64,000 nt of DNA from Alicyclobacillus sp. ALC3 (lineage in GTDB: Bacteria; Bacillota; Bacilli; Alicyclobacillales; Alicyclobacillaceae). This document shows, piece by piece, positions 30,667 to 38,949 of this stretch. Location: NCBI RefSeq assembly GCF_028751195.1, contig NZ_CP066784.1:4092001-4156000 (forward strand), written 5' to 3'. A program made the translations under genes and the position numbers. The notes under the pieces are model-generated. The model did no database searches. It was given only the letters and a program-made list of their open reading frames with translations, and had not been told where the DNA came from. Positions within the stretch are counted from its first letter, which is position 1; every line of letters starts with the position of its first letter.

Positions 30667-33090
30667 TTGGCGCTCAAAGTGAAGGAAGCGTGGAAGGTAC
30701 TACGCGGCGGGAAGACGACGGAAGAGCCGCAAGTGCCGCGCAACATGCGAGGCGAGATCGGCTACACGGGCAACCTCATCTTTGCTGGTTTGCCGATGGA
30801 CGAATACAACCCTGACCTGGCATTCCCGAAGTCGCTCGAAGTCTACGACCAGATGCGACGCTCGGACGGCCAGATTGCCGCTGTGATGAATGCAATGAAG
30901 CTGCCGATCATATCGGCCGAGTGGTACGTCCAAGCAGACGATGACGATGCCGAGGGCGTGCAAAAGTCTAAAGCGGAGGAGATTGCCGAGTTTGTAGAGG
31001 ACAACCTCATTCGCGGCATGCGCTACTCGATGGCGGACCACTTGCGCGAGGCTCTGTTGATGCTGGACTTCGGTTTCAGTGTGTTCGAGAAAGTCTACCG
31101 GTTCGACACTTGGAAGGGCCGCTCGGTTGTCATGCTAGACAAGTACGCGCCGCGCGTGAACGCTAGTATCTGGCGTTTCCCGCAGCAGGACGACAACGGC
31201 GACATTGTTGCCGTGCAACAACTCAACGTCTACACGGGCGAGTACTACAACATGCCGCTCGACAAGGTGCGGCTCTACACCTACCAGCGTGAAGGCGACA
31301 ATCCGGTCGGCATCAGTGCTTTGCGCCCGGCGTACAAGCACTGGTACATCAAGTCGGCGCTGGAGCGCATCATCGCTGTCGGCGTCGAGAAGGGGCTTGT
31401 AGGTACGCCATACGCCACTCTGCCGAAAGGGACGTCTGACAAGGACCGGCAGGCTGTGCTCGACACACTGACCGCCATGCGTGTGGCTGAAGAAGCAGGC
31501 GCCACGTTCCCAGAGGGTGTCGTCGTCAGCATCCTCGAAGGTAAGAGCAACAGCATCAACGCCATGCCGTTCCTCGAGTACCAGGACACGATGATCGCCA
31601 GAAGCGTGATGGCGCAGTTCCTCAACCTCGGCACCATGAGCAGCGCATCCGGCGGCAGTTACGCGCTTGGAAACACCATGGTCGGCATGTTTGTGCAGAG
31701 CCTAGAAGCCATCGCGGACTACATCGCCGGTGAGATTCAGCAGGACATCGAGCAGCTGGTGGAGTGGAACTTCGGCCCCGACGCGCCGGTACCGAAACTC
31801 GAGCATGGCAAAATCAGCATCGACAGCGTCGCCGAGCGGTTGACGGCTGTGGGTGCGCTTGGTTCCGGTCACATGCTCAACCCGGACGAGGCGCTCGAGA
31901 ACGAGCTGCGCAAGTGGCTGGGTGTACCGCCACTCACCGAGCAGGCGCTCATCAACCAGCGGTCGATGCCGACGACGAACTACATTCCGCCGATCGTGCA
32001 AGATTCCCGCATCACGCAGGGGCAGATGCAACAGATTCAAACGCAGCAACGTGCGATTGGCACCAGCATGAAGGGACTCATGCAGGCTGGAACACCTGCG
32101 CCTGACACGGGTCAGCAAGCCAAGCAGAAGATGAGTGACGATGAGCAGGGCATCCAGTTCACGGCGGCTGTCCAGCCCGCAGAAGGGACGCCGACAGCGC
32201 GCAAAACGGGCGGGGAGAAGCCTTTGCCACCGGGGCAGATGCCAAACCGCGACCTGACGCCGCTGGAGATGAGTGTCGACTTCGCGGCCATTATCGCGTT
32301 CCTGGATGCGGCTGAGTTCGCCATGCAGCACATGCTGAAGAGCGCGTTCAGCTCGGCGCTTGACACGGCTCTGCGCGAGCTGCAACCGAAGCTCGAACTC
32401 GCCACGACGCCGACGCAGGCGCTGCGTGTGCTCCAAGGGTTCAAGGTGCAACTGAGCCCAGGCGTGGAGAAGCAGTTGCAGTCTCATCTGCTACGTGCCG
32501 TCGAGTTCGGGCAAGAGAGCGTGGCGAAGGAGTTACGCAAGTCGGTCAGTCAGCTCGCCATCAAACACGCGACAGAGGTGCTCGTCGAGACGCAGGTACA
32601 GACGATGCTGGAGCTGCAGGCCGAGAAGGTCCAAGGCGCAGCAAAACTATCGGCGCTGGACGTGCTGCAGGCAATGGCAGGCGACAACATCAGCAACAAC
32701 TTCGGAGATTTCACCCGGCGCGCGATTGCCGCAGCGAAGGAAGGCGGAGAAGCGTACATCGACGGCAACGACCTCGTACTATCGGCCAACGTAAGTATCA
32801 GCCAGGCGATGAACGTGGGGCGTGGCTCAGAAGCGCACAAAGTTGGCGTGCAGGGCGCGCAGTGGTCGGCCGTCATGGACCAGAAGACGTGTGAACTGTG
32901 CGGAAGCCTCGACGGGTTGGTCATCAGCGCCGACAATCCGGACTTTGACATCTTCCGTCCGCCTCTCCACTACAACTGCCGGTGCATCTTGGTTTACATC
33001 GGGAGCAACAACACTGGCGAGGAGTACACATGGACTACGCCAGACCCAGCACTTGTGAAGAGGTATGCGACCTTCGTGCATGTGCACTAG
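30667..33090 (+). CDS. Mu-like portal protein (DUF935) fused to a MuF-type head morphogenesis domain
   Basis: This is an 807-residue fusion. The first about 450 residues are a DUF935/Mu gp29-like portal (LAFPKSLEVYDQMRRSDGQIAAV, LPIISAEWYVQ, LREALLMLDFGFSVFEKVY, FLNLGTMSSASGGSYALG). A linker rich in Gln/Pro is followed by a helical domain and then the MuF zinc-like motif (TCELCGSLDG ... PPLHYNCRC) near the end. In Mu, gp29 and gp30 are separate proteins; here they are one chain. The TTG start follows AGGGAGGTG. It would form the DNA-entry vertex with MuF copies attached. Confidence 0.9.
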   Translation: MALKVKEAWKVLRGGKTTEEPQVPRNMRGEIGYTGNLIFAGLPMDEYNPDLAFPKSLEVYDQMRRSDGQIAAVMNAMKLPIISAEWYVQADDDDAEGVQKSKAEEIAEFVEDNLIRGMRYSMADHLREALLMLDFGFSVFEKVYRFDTWKGRSVVMLDKYAPRVNASIWRFPQQDDNGDIVAVQQLNVYTGEYYNMPLDKVRLYTYQREGDNPVGISALRPAYKHWYIKSALERIIAVGVEKGLVGTPYATLPKGTSDKDRQAVLDTLTAMRVAEEAGATFPEGVVVSILEGKSNSINAMPFLEYQDTMIARSVMAQFLNLGTMSSASGGSYALGNTMVGMFVQSLEAIADYIAGEIQQDIEQLVEWNFGPDAPVPKLEHGKISIDSVAERLTAVGALGSGHMLNPDEALENELRKWLGVPPLTEQALINQRSMPTTNYIPPIVQDSRITQGQMQQIQTQQRAIGTSMKGLMQAGTPAPDTGQQAKQKMSDDEQGIQFTAAVQPAEGTPTARKTGGEKPLPPGQMPNRDLTPLEMSVDFAAIIAFLDAAEFAMQHMLKSAFSSALDTALRELQPKLELATTPTQALRVLQGFKVQLSPGVEKQLQSHLLRAVEFGQESVAKELRKSVSQLAIKHATEVLVETQVQTMLELQAEKVQGAAKLSALDVLQAMAGDNISNNFGDFTRRAIAAAKEGGEAYIDGNDLVLSANVSISQAMNVGRGSEAHKVGVQGAQWSAVMDQKTCELCGSLDGLVISADNPDFDIFRPPLHYNCRCILVYIGSNNTGEEYTWTTPDPALVKRYATFVHVH

Positions 33091-33223
33091 GAGGGAGCAA
33101 GCTCTATGAGGCGTGCTTCCTGGAAGTGTTGCATTGACGGGTGACGCCTGACGACGGCAGGATTTCGTGTTTCGGACGAGAAATAGACTATGGACGTTGA
33201 GATTTGAGGCTGGAGGGCTGCAC

Positions 33224-33547
33224 GTGGACTCAGGGCTCCGAAAGATAATATATGAGAATAAGACCGCTAGCACATACAGCAGGGCGTACGCGAATGCTTC
33301 ATTTGTAACTTCAGGGATTGCCGATAATGTTATGATAGACATATGTGAGGAGTTCGCTGGCGCTAATTTCATCGCGTCTCAGACGGTGGAAGATGGCCAA
33401 TTTTACCCGTTTTATCAACACGACGATCCAGGGATTCTGCATGTCACGCGCGAGTTCAAACACTCGTTTATTATGCCTAAGGAGCAAGCTAGGCAGTTGG
33501 CTTATCAAATTCTTTCGATGCTCGAGGGAGAGGGTGTTGTGGAGTGA
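33224..33547 (+). CDS. Unrecognised cargo protein upstream of hicBA-type genes (107 aa)
   Basis: GTG 33224 follows GGAGGG. The product starts MDSGLRKIIYENKTASTYSR, and has DICEEFAGANFIASQTVED, HDDPGILHVTREFKHSF and a C-terminal helix (QARQLAYQILSMLEGEGV). It is visibly AT richer than the phage genes around it. Together with the next two genes it forms an insertion between the portal and protease genes. Its 3' end overlaps the next GTG start (GTGA), so the three may be cotranscribed. Function is unknown. Confidence 0.7.
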   Translation: MDSGLRKIIYENKTASTYSRAYANASFVTSGIADNVMIDICEEFAGANFIASQTVEDGQFYPFYQHDDPGILHVTREFKHSFIMPKEQARQLAYQILSMLEGEGVVE

Positions 33548-33963
33548 GAACTGTACTGAAGGAGCCGCCACAGGCTTACGCAGGTCCAGACCCGTCTAAA
33601 TGGGAGAGTGCGTATCTCCTTATGGAAATAGCTGCTAAACGAACGGATGGGCACACTGACGTCATCTCCCACGTTACACATATTGGTATGAGCCCTGCCA
33701 CATATGTCGAGACTGCGAAGCATAGTGATCATCAATTCTCTCGACTGAGTGGTGAAACTCCAATGACCTTCGAGGTAATCCTCACTCCGGAGGAATCAGG
33801 CGGATTCACAGTCTCGTGTCCTGCGATCCCAGGATGTTTCTCGGAGGGGGACACCGAAGAGGAAGCTCTGGCAAATATCCGAGAAGCTATTCAGGGATGT
33901 TTGGAAGTTAGAAGGGAGCTCGGGATGTCGCTGGATTCGATTGTCCGGCACGTGGAGGTATGA
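33544..33963 (+). CDS. hicB: HicB-like antitoxin, possibly with N-terminal extension
   Basis: Residues 74-139 are a complete HicB fold: MTFEVILTPEESGGFTVSCP, AIPGCFSEGDTEEEALANI, EAIQGCLEVRRELG. The frame is open for another 73 residues upstream from GTG 33544, which overlaps the preceding stop. That region (SKWESAYLLMEIAAKRTDGH...) does not belong to HicB. HicB alone would start at ATG 33763, which has a weak GAGTGGTG. Either it is a fusion or two overlapping genes. It neutralises the HicA-like toxin encoded 1 bp downstream. Confidence 0.75.
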   Translation: MRTVLKEPPQAYAGPDPSKWESAYLLMEIAAKRTDGHTDVISHVTHIGMSPATYVETAKHSDHQFSRLSGETPMTFEVILTPEESGGFTVSCPAIPGCFSEGDTEEEALANIREAIQGCLEVRRELGMSLDSIVRHVEV

Positions 33964-33964
33964 A

Positions 33965-34195
33965 ATGCCTGAGTTACCGACCGTCAGTGGCAAAGAACTT
34001 GTGAAGGTATTATTGAGAAACGGCTGGACGGAAAAAAGGGTGAATGGGTCGCACCACATTCTTCACAAGGCCGGAACGGTCCCCATTTCGGTCCCGGTCC
34101 ATTCAAAGGCAGATTTGAAGCCAGGGACACTAAAGAACCTCTTGACCAGCGCGGAGCTATCCATCGAGCAATTTCGTGAGATGCTGGATAGGTAA
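33965..34195 (+). CDS. hicA: HicA-like mRNA interferase toxin
   Basis: This is a 76-residue protein. The HicA signature is present: SGKELVKVLLRNGWTEKRV, NGSHHILHKAG with the catalytic His, then VPVHSKADLKPGTLKNLL and a C-terminal helix. ATG 33965 follows the HicB stop directly. HicA cleaves mRNA and is blocked by HicB. Here the order is antitoxin then toxin, reversed from the classical hicAB. Being inside the structural operon of a prophage, it could act as a lysogeny-maintenance or exclusion module. Confidence 0.85.
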   Translation: MPELPTVSGKELVKVLLRNGWTEKRVNGSHHILHKAGTVPISVPVHSKADLKPGTLKNLLTSAELSIEQFREMLDR

Positions 34196-34314
34196 CGAAG
34201 CAGGCTGAAGGGTACTTGCATTGGACGACGCTCCGGCGTCGGCCTTTTTGTTTTATGGGCGTCGCTGTATATCAGTGGCGCTTTTATTCTGTCTGTGACC
34301 AAGGAGGTGTGAAC

Positions 34315-35853
34315 GTGGCAAACGGAATGGTAGACCTCGCCGTGCATCAATGGAGCGAGGACAAGAAGACGAGCTGGATACAGGTGATGACGACAGGTGA
34401 GTGGGATCGCCCGGAACCACAGAAGGACGGAACCGTGAAGACCAGGAAAGTCCGCATCACGCCAGCTGACCTGCACAAGTTCAAGGAGAATTTTGACCAG
34501 AACGTGCGTGGTATCAAGCTCTTTACCGACATCGAGCACAAGCCCACGGACGGCGCGGTCAACGAGTGGCAGGAGCTGCAAGTCCGCGACAACGGCAACA
34601 CTTTGTGGGCGCGTGTCGCATGGACGGACGAGGGTGCGAAGCTCGTGCAGTCCGGGAAGTACAATTACTTCTCGCCTGAGTTCTCGTTTAGCTGGACAGA
34701 CCCGGCGACACAGAAAACGTACAAGGATGTCCTGTTCGGTGGCGCGCTGACCAATCGGCCGTTCCTAAAAAACATGGAGCGTATCGCCATGTCTGAGACA
34801 GCCGACATGTTCCAACTGCGTTTCGCTGAGGATGAGCCGTTCGACCCAGACCACGACGGCGATAACGACTCGACCGCGAATCCGAAGAAGAACCCGGACT
34901 GGATGGAGGATGTGCGCCAGGGCATCACGCCATGGTCTGTGTGCACTCCAGACCAGAAGCAGCAGCTCATCGCGAAGGGCATCACGCATCACGTCGCCAA
35001 TCGTGCGCATGAGGAGTTCATGCAGAAGCATCCGCATCTGAAGATGTCCGAGGGTGGTATCACCGATTCGCACAAGACGCCACCGAAGGACAAGCCGAAG
35101 ACCCGAGACCTCTACGCCGACCCTGAGCACTACAAGTACCCGATTGACAAAAAGCACATCCGCGCGGCTGTGTCGTACTTCAATCAGGGCGGCATGCGCG
35201 AAAAGGGCGGCTACAGCGAGAGCGAGTGGGCAGAAATTGGTCGGCGCATTGCGGCAGCTGCCAGTCGGTTGGAGGGCGGCCACTACGAGTACAGCGGCGG
35301 GAAGGTTGTCACACCGTCAACGCACAAGATGAGCGACGACGCATACGACCCGGAAGACGTGCCCGACGACGAGGGTGGCGTCGCTACGCCGCATGCCGTG
35401 AACGATACTGACGCTGGAAAGTACAACGAGCCAGGAGGTGTGAGCATGGAAACAGTCACGATGTCAGAGCACCAAGCGGTGCTGGACCGCGTGAAGCTGC
35501 TAGAAGCGGCTGACCGCCGTCACAAGTTCACCGAACAGGTGCGCGGCTGGATGTTTGACGAGAAGGCCCGCACTGGCAAGTTGGTCCCTGCGCTTCAGGA
35601 GAAGGCCGTCGATCTGATGATGGGCATGACCGACGAGCAGGTCACCAAATTTGCCGAGTTCGTGGATGGATTGCCGCCTGTCGTCAGCTTCGGTGAGGCC
35701 GGTACGAGCGCAAATATCGTCGCGCGCGTCAAGGAGACCAACACGGACAAGTCGGACGAAGTCACGAAGCTCGCGGAGGAAAAGGTCAAAGGCGGCATGG
35801 AGTGGTCCGAAGCCTTCATTGCTGCTGCTGACGAACTGGGGGTGGAGGTATGA
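34315..35853 (+). CDS. Mu I-like head maturation protease with scaffold C-terminus
   Basis: This is a 512-residue protein from GTG 34315 behind AAGGAGGTG. The protease part (residues 1-160) resembles Mu protein I (RVTITPADLHKFKENFDQNV-type block, FTDIEHKPTDGAV, SGKYNYFSPEFSF, FGGALTNRPFL). A middle domain (PIDKKHIRAAVSYFNQGG, YSESEWAEIGRRIAAAA) is an unrelated small domain often fused in such proteins. The C-terminal about 135 residues are helical and acidic and serve as scaffold. An internal in-frame start with its own strong RBS opens that part, see the separate entry. Confidence 0.85.
   Translation: MANGMVDLAVHQWSEDKKTSWIQVMTTGEWDRPEPQKDGTVKTRKVRITPADLHKFKENFDQNVRGIKLFTDIEHKPTDGAVNEWQELQVRDNGNTLWARVAWTDEGAKLVQSGKYNYFSPEFSFSWTDPATQKTYKDVLFGGALTNRPFLKNMERIAMSETADMFQLRFAEDEPFDPDHDGDNDSTANPKKNPDWMEDVRQGITPWSVCTPDQKQQLIAKGITHHVANRAHEEFMQKHPHLKMSEGGITDSHKTPPKDKPKTRDLYADPEHYKYPIDKKHIRAAVSYFNQGGMREKGGYSESEWAEIGRRIAAAASRLEGGHYEYSGGKVVTPSTHKMSDDAYDPEDVPDDEGGVATPHAVNDTDAGKYNEPGGVSMETVTMSEHQAVLDRVKLLEAADRRHKFTEQVRGWMFDEKARTGKLVPALQEKAVDLMMGMTDEQVTKFAEFVDGLPPVVSFGEAGTSANIVARVKETNTDKSDEVTKLAEEKVKGGMEWSEAFIAAADELGVEV
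35446..35853 (+). CDS. Internal in-frame scaffold protein (Mu Z-like)
   Basis: Within the protease gene, AGGAGGTG (35433-35440) precedes ATG 35446 by 5 nt in the same frame. The product of 135 residues (METVTMSEHQAVLDRVKLLE... ending AADELGVEV) is acidic and helical, as expected for a scaffold. In Mu the Z scaffold is likewise encoded in frame within gene I, and lambda Nu3 is nested in C. The RBS strength makes independent translation likely. Production and size need protein data. Confidence 0.75.
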   Translation: METVTMSEHQAVLDRVKLLEAADRRHKFTEQVRGWMFDEKARTGKLVPALQEKAVDLMMGMTDEQVTKFAEFVDGLPPVVSFGEAGTSANIVARVKETNTDKSDEVTKLAEEKVKGGMEWSEAFIAAADELGVEV

Positions 35854-36227
35854 TTCGTGGCGCAAACCCGCTACTTGTCGAATCCTTCACCGCTGATGCA
35901 GTAGTCGCTGAGTACAACGCTGTCGTGCAAGGCACCAGCGAAGGCCACGCGACGACCACGACCACGCAGAACGCGACGGGCTTTCTCGGTTTTACGCTGG
36001 ACGAAGCGGAGACTGTCGGGTACAGCGTTCCGGTGTGCAGCATCGGGACTGCGCTCGGAGTCGCGTCTCAGGCTATCGCAGTGGGCGACGCCGTCATTCT
36101 GTCAGCTACGGCTGGCGAGGTCGACCCAGCGTCTGCACTTGCGGCTGGTACCGCGGCGAATGTCATCGGTTACGCCCGCACGGCTGCCACCGCAGCTGGC
36201 GATCGCATTCTTATCAAACTCGCCTAA
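35850..36227 (+). CDS. Phage head decoration/structural protein (125 aa)
   Basis: ATG 35850 overlaps the protease stop (ATGA). The product is beta-rich and low in charge: FTADAVVAEYNAVVQGTSEG, TGFLGFTLDEAETVGYSVPV, VGDAVILSATAGEVDPAS, GYARTAATAAGDRILIKLA. The pattern of a DUF2190-like head protein, decorating or stabilising the capsid, is recognisable but not strong. It lies between the scaffold and the major capsid gene, where decoration genes normally occur. Confidence 0.75.
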   Translation: MIRGANPLLVESFTADAVVAEYNAVVQGTSEGHATTTTTQNATGFLGFTLDEAETVGYSVPVCSIGTALGVASQAIAVGDAVILSATAGEVDPASALAAGTAANVIGYARTAATAAGDRILIKLA

Positions 36228-36259
36228 CGGGCGACAACCAAAGAGAGGTGAGAGAGTAA

Positions 36260-37204
36260 ATGCCACGCTTTGATACCCTGCATCTAAATAGATTCCTGAC
36301 GCAGTTCTCGCTGCGCTACAACAATGCGGACTTCGTCAACGAGAAGTTGTTCCCGGTGGTACAAGTGCAAGAGGAATGGGACAGCTACGTCGTCTACGAC
36401 CAAGGCATGATGTTCACCATCGCGGACACCAAGCGTGCAGACGGTGCGGAGTCAACCCAGCTCGACTGGAACTTCGGGACCGCTGACTACCACGCCGAGC
36501 AGTACGCGCTGAAGGACATCGTGACCCGTCGTGCGCGCCGCAATGCGGACAAGCCTCTACAGCTAGACGTCACCACCCTGCAGTACGTGCAGAACGCCGT
36601 CATGTTAACGAAGGAGTACCAGGCCGCGCAGATTGCGACGAACCCGAGCACGTATGCGGCGAGCAACACCACTGCGCTGAGTGGCACGTCGCAATGGAAC
36701 AACTCGGCGTCTACTCCATTGTCGGACATTCAGGAGGCGCAGGCGCAGATTTTCACGGCGAGCCGCACGTATGCCAATGTCATCGTGATTCCATACCAGG
36801 TGGCACTTGCACTGGCGTACAACACGCAGATCCTCGATCTCGTGAAGTATACGCACGACAACATCTTGCTGAGAGGCGCTGGCGGTACACCAGGCTCTGC
36901 TCTCTTACCGCAGTCGTTGCTTGGCATGGAGGTCGTCATCGCAGGTGCAGGCTACAACACGGCCAATCCAGGGCAAGCAGCCAGCCTCGCAGACGTTTGG
37001 GGCACCGGTGTCATTCTGGCACACGTTGAGCGCGCACCTGACCTGCGCTCCATCAGCTTCGGGAAGACCTTCCGCACTGAGAAGTACGTGCGCAAATGGT
37101 TCGACGAGGAGCGCGAGGGTGACTGGATCGAGTACAACGACATCTACGACCTTAACGTCGTGGCTGCGTCGACTGGGTACCTCATTCAGGACGCGATCGC
37201 GTAA
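36260..37204 (+). CDS. Major capsid protein
   Basis: This is a 314-residue protein with ATG 36260 after AGAGGTGAG. It opens MPRFDTLHLNRFLTQFSLRY and has KLFPVVQVQEEWDSYVVYDQG, LDVTTLQYVQNAVMLTKEYQ, ANVIVIPYQVALALAYNTQI and FGKTFRTEKYVRKWFDEERE. It is consistent with an HK97-fold major capsid protein of the Mu-like or E-type group. Expected position after protease and decoration gene. No delta domain is obvious, in line with a separate scaffold. Fold call by context. Confidence 0.85.
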   Translation: MPRFDTLHLNRFLTQFSLRYNNADFVNEKLFPVVQVQEEWDSYVVYDQGMMFTIADTKRADGAESTQLDWNFGTADYHAEQYALKDIVTRRARRNADKPLQLDVTTLQYVQNAVMLTKEYQAAQIATNPSTYAASNTTALSGTSQWNNSASTPLSDIQEAQAQIFTASRTYANVIVIPYQVALALAYNTQILDLVKYTHDNILLRGAGGTPGSALLPQSLLGMEVVIAGAGYNTANPGQAASLADVWGTGVILAHVERAPDLRSISFGKTFRTEKYVRKWFDEEREGDWIEYNDIYDLNVVAASTGYLIQDAIA

Positions 37205-37264
37205 CTCGAGCAGTAACGCAGAGGCCGCCGGCGCGCGGCCTCTATTTGGATGGAGGGGACGCAT

Positions 37265-37591
37265 TTGGCACAGCTGAGTGTGGAAGCTGTATCACTGACC
37301 GGAGGCACACCGTCAATGGCGGCTGCGGACGCGAACGGCGACGCATTTTCAAATGATGGGCACACGATGTTCAGAGTCACCAACGGTGGCGTAGCGTCCG
37401 CGACGGTAACGGTAGCATCGCCACAACCTTGCAACTATGGCTACAACCATGACGTAGTCGCGAACGTGGCGGCAGGTACAACCGTTGACCTCGGGCCGTT
37501 CCCACCGACGCGATTCAACGATAACCAGGGGAATACCAACGTGACGTATTCGGAGGTCACATCCCTAACAGTGTCACCAGTCCGAGTCTAA
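37265..37591 (+). CDS. Head/decoration-like protein (108 aa)
   Basis: TTG 37265 follows GGAGGGGACG. The product is MAQLSVEAVSLTGGTPSMAA and later segments TMFRVTNGGVASATVTVASP, ANVAAGTTVDLGPFPPTRFND, SEVTSLTVSPVRV, a beta-sandwich pattern seen in small phage head proteins such as fibres or decoration proteins that contain the GPFPPTRFND-type loop. Position after the capsid gene supports this. No firm family. Confidence 0.7.
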   Translation: MAQLSVEAVSLTGGTPSMAAADANGDAFSNDGHTMFRVTNGGVASATVTVASPQPCNYGYNHDVVANVAAGTTVDLGPFPPTRFNDNQGNTNVTYSEVTSLTVSPVRV

Positions 37592-37604
37592 GGAGGAACG
37601 GTCA

Positions 37605-37781
37605 ATGGCAGACGCCACGAAGGCATACACAGTGGTCAGACGCGTACGACACGATAACACTGTCTATCGGATAGGTGAGCAAATCAAGCTGACGCAGACA
37701 CAAGCTGCACGGCTGCTTGCGAATGGCTCAATTACGGCCGAGAAGGTAGCGCCGAAGGCAGACGATAACACGGCAGAGTGA
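37605..37781 (+). CDS. Small SH3-like head protein (58 aa)
   Basis: ATG 37605 follows AGGAGGAAC. The product MADATKAYTVVRRVRHDNTV continues YRIGEQIKLTQTQAARLLANG. The pattern V.....y.xGexi.Lt..qA..Ll..g is shared with the next gene and with small phage head-to-tail proteins. The two are probably tandem duplicates. Function is inferred only from place. Confidence 0.7.
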   Translation: MADATKAYTVVRRVRHDNTVYRIGEQIKLTQTQAARLLANGSITAEKVAPKADDNTAE

Positions 37782-37792
37782 GGTGACTCTAC

Positions 37793-37987
37793 ATGGGCCA
37801 ATACAAGTGCGTGAAGCGGCTGACCACCGACGGTGGCAAAACCGTGCATGAGGTCGGAGAGACAGTGGAGCTGACCGGGAACGACGAGAAGGTTGCGCTT
37901 CGGGCTCAGGCTGTTGTGGCCATCAAGGCACCACGGAACGCTCCGACTGAAACACCAAAGGCCGAAGCACAAAAGGGTGACGCCTGA
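37793..37987 (+). CDS. Small SH3-like head protein, paralogue (64 aa)
   Basis: ATG 37793 follows GAGGTGAC. It shares plan with the preceding gene: YKCVKRLTTDGGKTVHEVGETVELTGNDEKV (split over positions 4-34), then a disordered KAPRNAPTETPKAEAQK tail. It ends one base short of the next gene's ATG overlap. The duplication may supply two copies of one head protein. Confidence 0.7.
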   Translation: MGQYKCVKRLTTDGGKTVHEVGETVELTGNDEKVALRAQAVVAIKAPRNAPTETPKAEAQKGDA

Positions 37988-38442
37988 TGTCATACTGCGC
38001 GGTTACGGACGTTCAGGCGCTTCTCGTTGCGATGGATATCGACTTGAGCACGTCGCCGAACATTACCGCCGATGAAGTGACGAACGAGATTATCCCGATG
38101 TACGACCGATACATTGATGACCGACTCGGACGCTACTACCAGACGCCGATTACAGGCACCAACGCACTTCTGACGATGAACCGCATTGAGAAGTACCTCG
38201 GTGCGGCTGAGGTGGCACAGCGCGTCTACGTGGGACAGGCACCGTCTGATTCGCCCGCGGGTGCAACGTGGCGCACTGAGGCCGAGACGTGGATCACGCA
38301 ACTGATCCAGGGCGATGTCATCCTGTGGGACGCACAGCCGACCGGGGAAACGCCAGAGCCTGAGTACAGCTTGATCAGTGACAACTTGAGTGGTCCAACG
38401 CGTCAGACACCACCTGCGTTCTCGATGGGGATGAAGTTCTGA
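37987..38442 (+). CDS. Phage gp36-like (DUF1320) head-tail connector
   Basis: This is a 151-residue protein with ATG 37987 overlapping the previous stop. The family pattern is visible: CAVTDVQALLVAMDI, VTNEIIPMYDRYIDDRLGRY, LLTMNRIEKYLGAAEVAQRV, ETWITQLIQGDVILW. Mu gp36 belongs here. It sits between small head genes and the virion morphogenesis gene, as in Mu, and probably joins the connector. Confidence 0.8.
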   Translation: MSYCAVTDVQALLVAMDIDLSTSPNITADEVTNEIIPMYDRYIDDRLGRYYQTPITGTNALLTMNRIEKYLGAAEVAQRVYVGQAPSDSPAGATWRTEAETWITQLIQGDVILWDAQPTGETPEPEYSLISDNLSGPTRQTPPAFSMGMKF

Positions 38443-38945
38443 TGAGTCGCATAACGATCCGTTTCGACGCGCCGGGAGCCGACACATTTGAGAGCAAGTT
38501 CAACAATCTCGCACAGGTACCCGACGACTTCCGTCCAGCGTGGGAGGCGATGGCCGAGGCGTTCCATGCGCACGAAGGTAAGGTGTTCGACGAAGAAGGA
38601 CCAGGCTGGCGCCCGCTGGCGCGTAGCACGCGGTGGGATCGCTACTATGCCGGATATCCACCGTCACACCCGATCCTCGTGCGTACAGGGGCGCTCAGAG
38701 CCTCTCTGACGCATCCGTTCGCGGACGGCGCCATTTATGAGTTGTACCCCACGCACATGTCGCTCGGTAGCAGGCTGAAGACGAAGGACGGGTATACGTT
38801 GGCTACGCTGATGCAATTCGGCAGTTGGAAGGTACCGGACCATCCTCCGAAGCGGCCGCCAGTGAGTATCACGCCAGCGTTACAGCGCACGTGGAACCAA
38901 CGCCTCGTGACTTGGCTGCGCGACGAATTCAACTATCAGGGGTGA
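38442..38945 (+). CDS. Phage virion morphogenesis / tail completion protein
   Basis: This is a 167-residue protein. It opens MSRITIRFDAPGADTFESK, carries PAWEAMAEAFHAHEGKVFDE, GWRPLARSTRWDRY (a hallmark of the Mu G/virion morphogenesis family), PILVRTGALRASLT and FGSWKVPDHPPKRPP...RTWNQRLVTWL. It is likely involved in tail completion or joining of head and tail. ATGA overlaps with the gp36-like gene give coupled translation. Confidence 0.85.
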   Translation: MSRITIRFDAPGADTFESKFNNLAQVPDDFRPAWEAMAEAFHAHEGKVFDEEGPGWRPLARSTRWDRYYAGYPPSHPILVRTGALRASLTHPFADGAIYELYPTHMSLGSRLKTKDGYTLATLMQFGSWKVPDHPPKRPPVSITPALQRTWNQRLVTWLRDEFNYQG

Positions 38946-38949
38946 GCCT

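Noticed and set aside
31702..32487. Long minus-strand open frame of 261 codons inside the portal gene
   Set aside because: It lacks an RBS, has an abnormal amino acid composition rich in Arg/His/Leu, and lies fully antisense to a well-supported gene.
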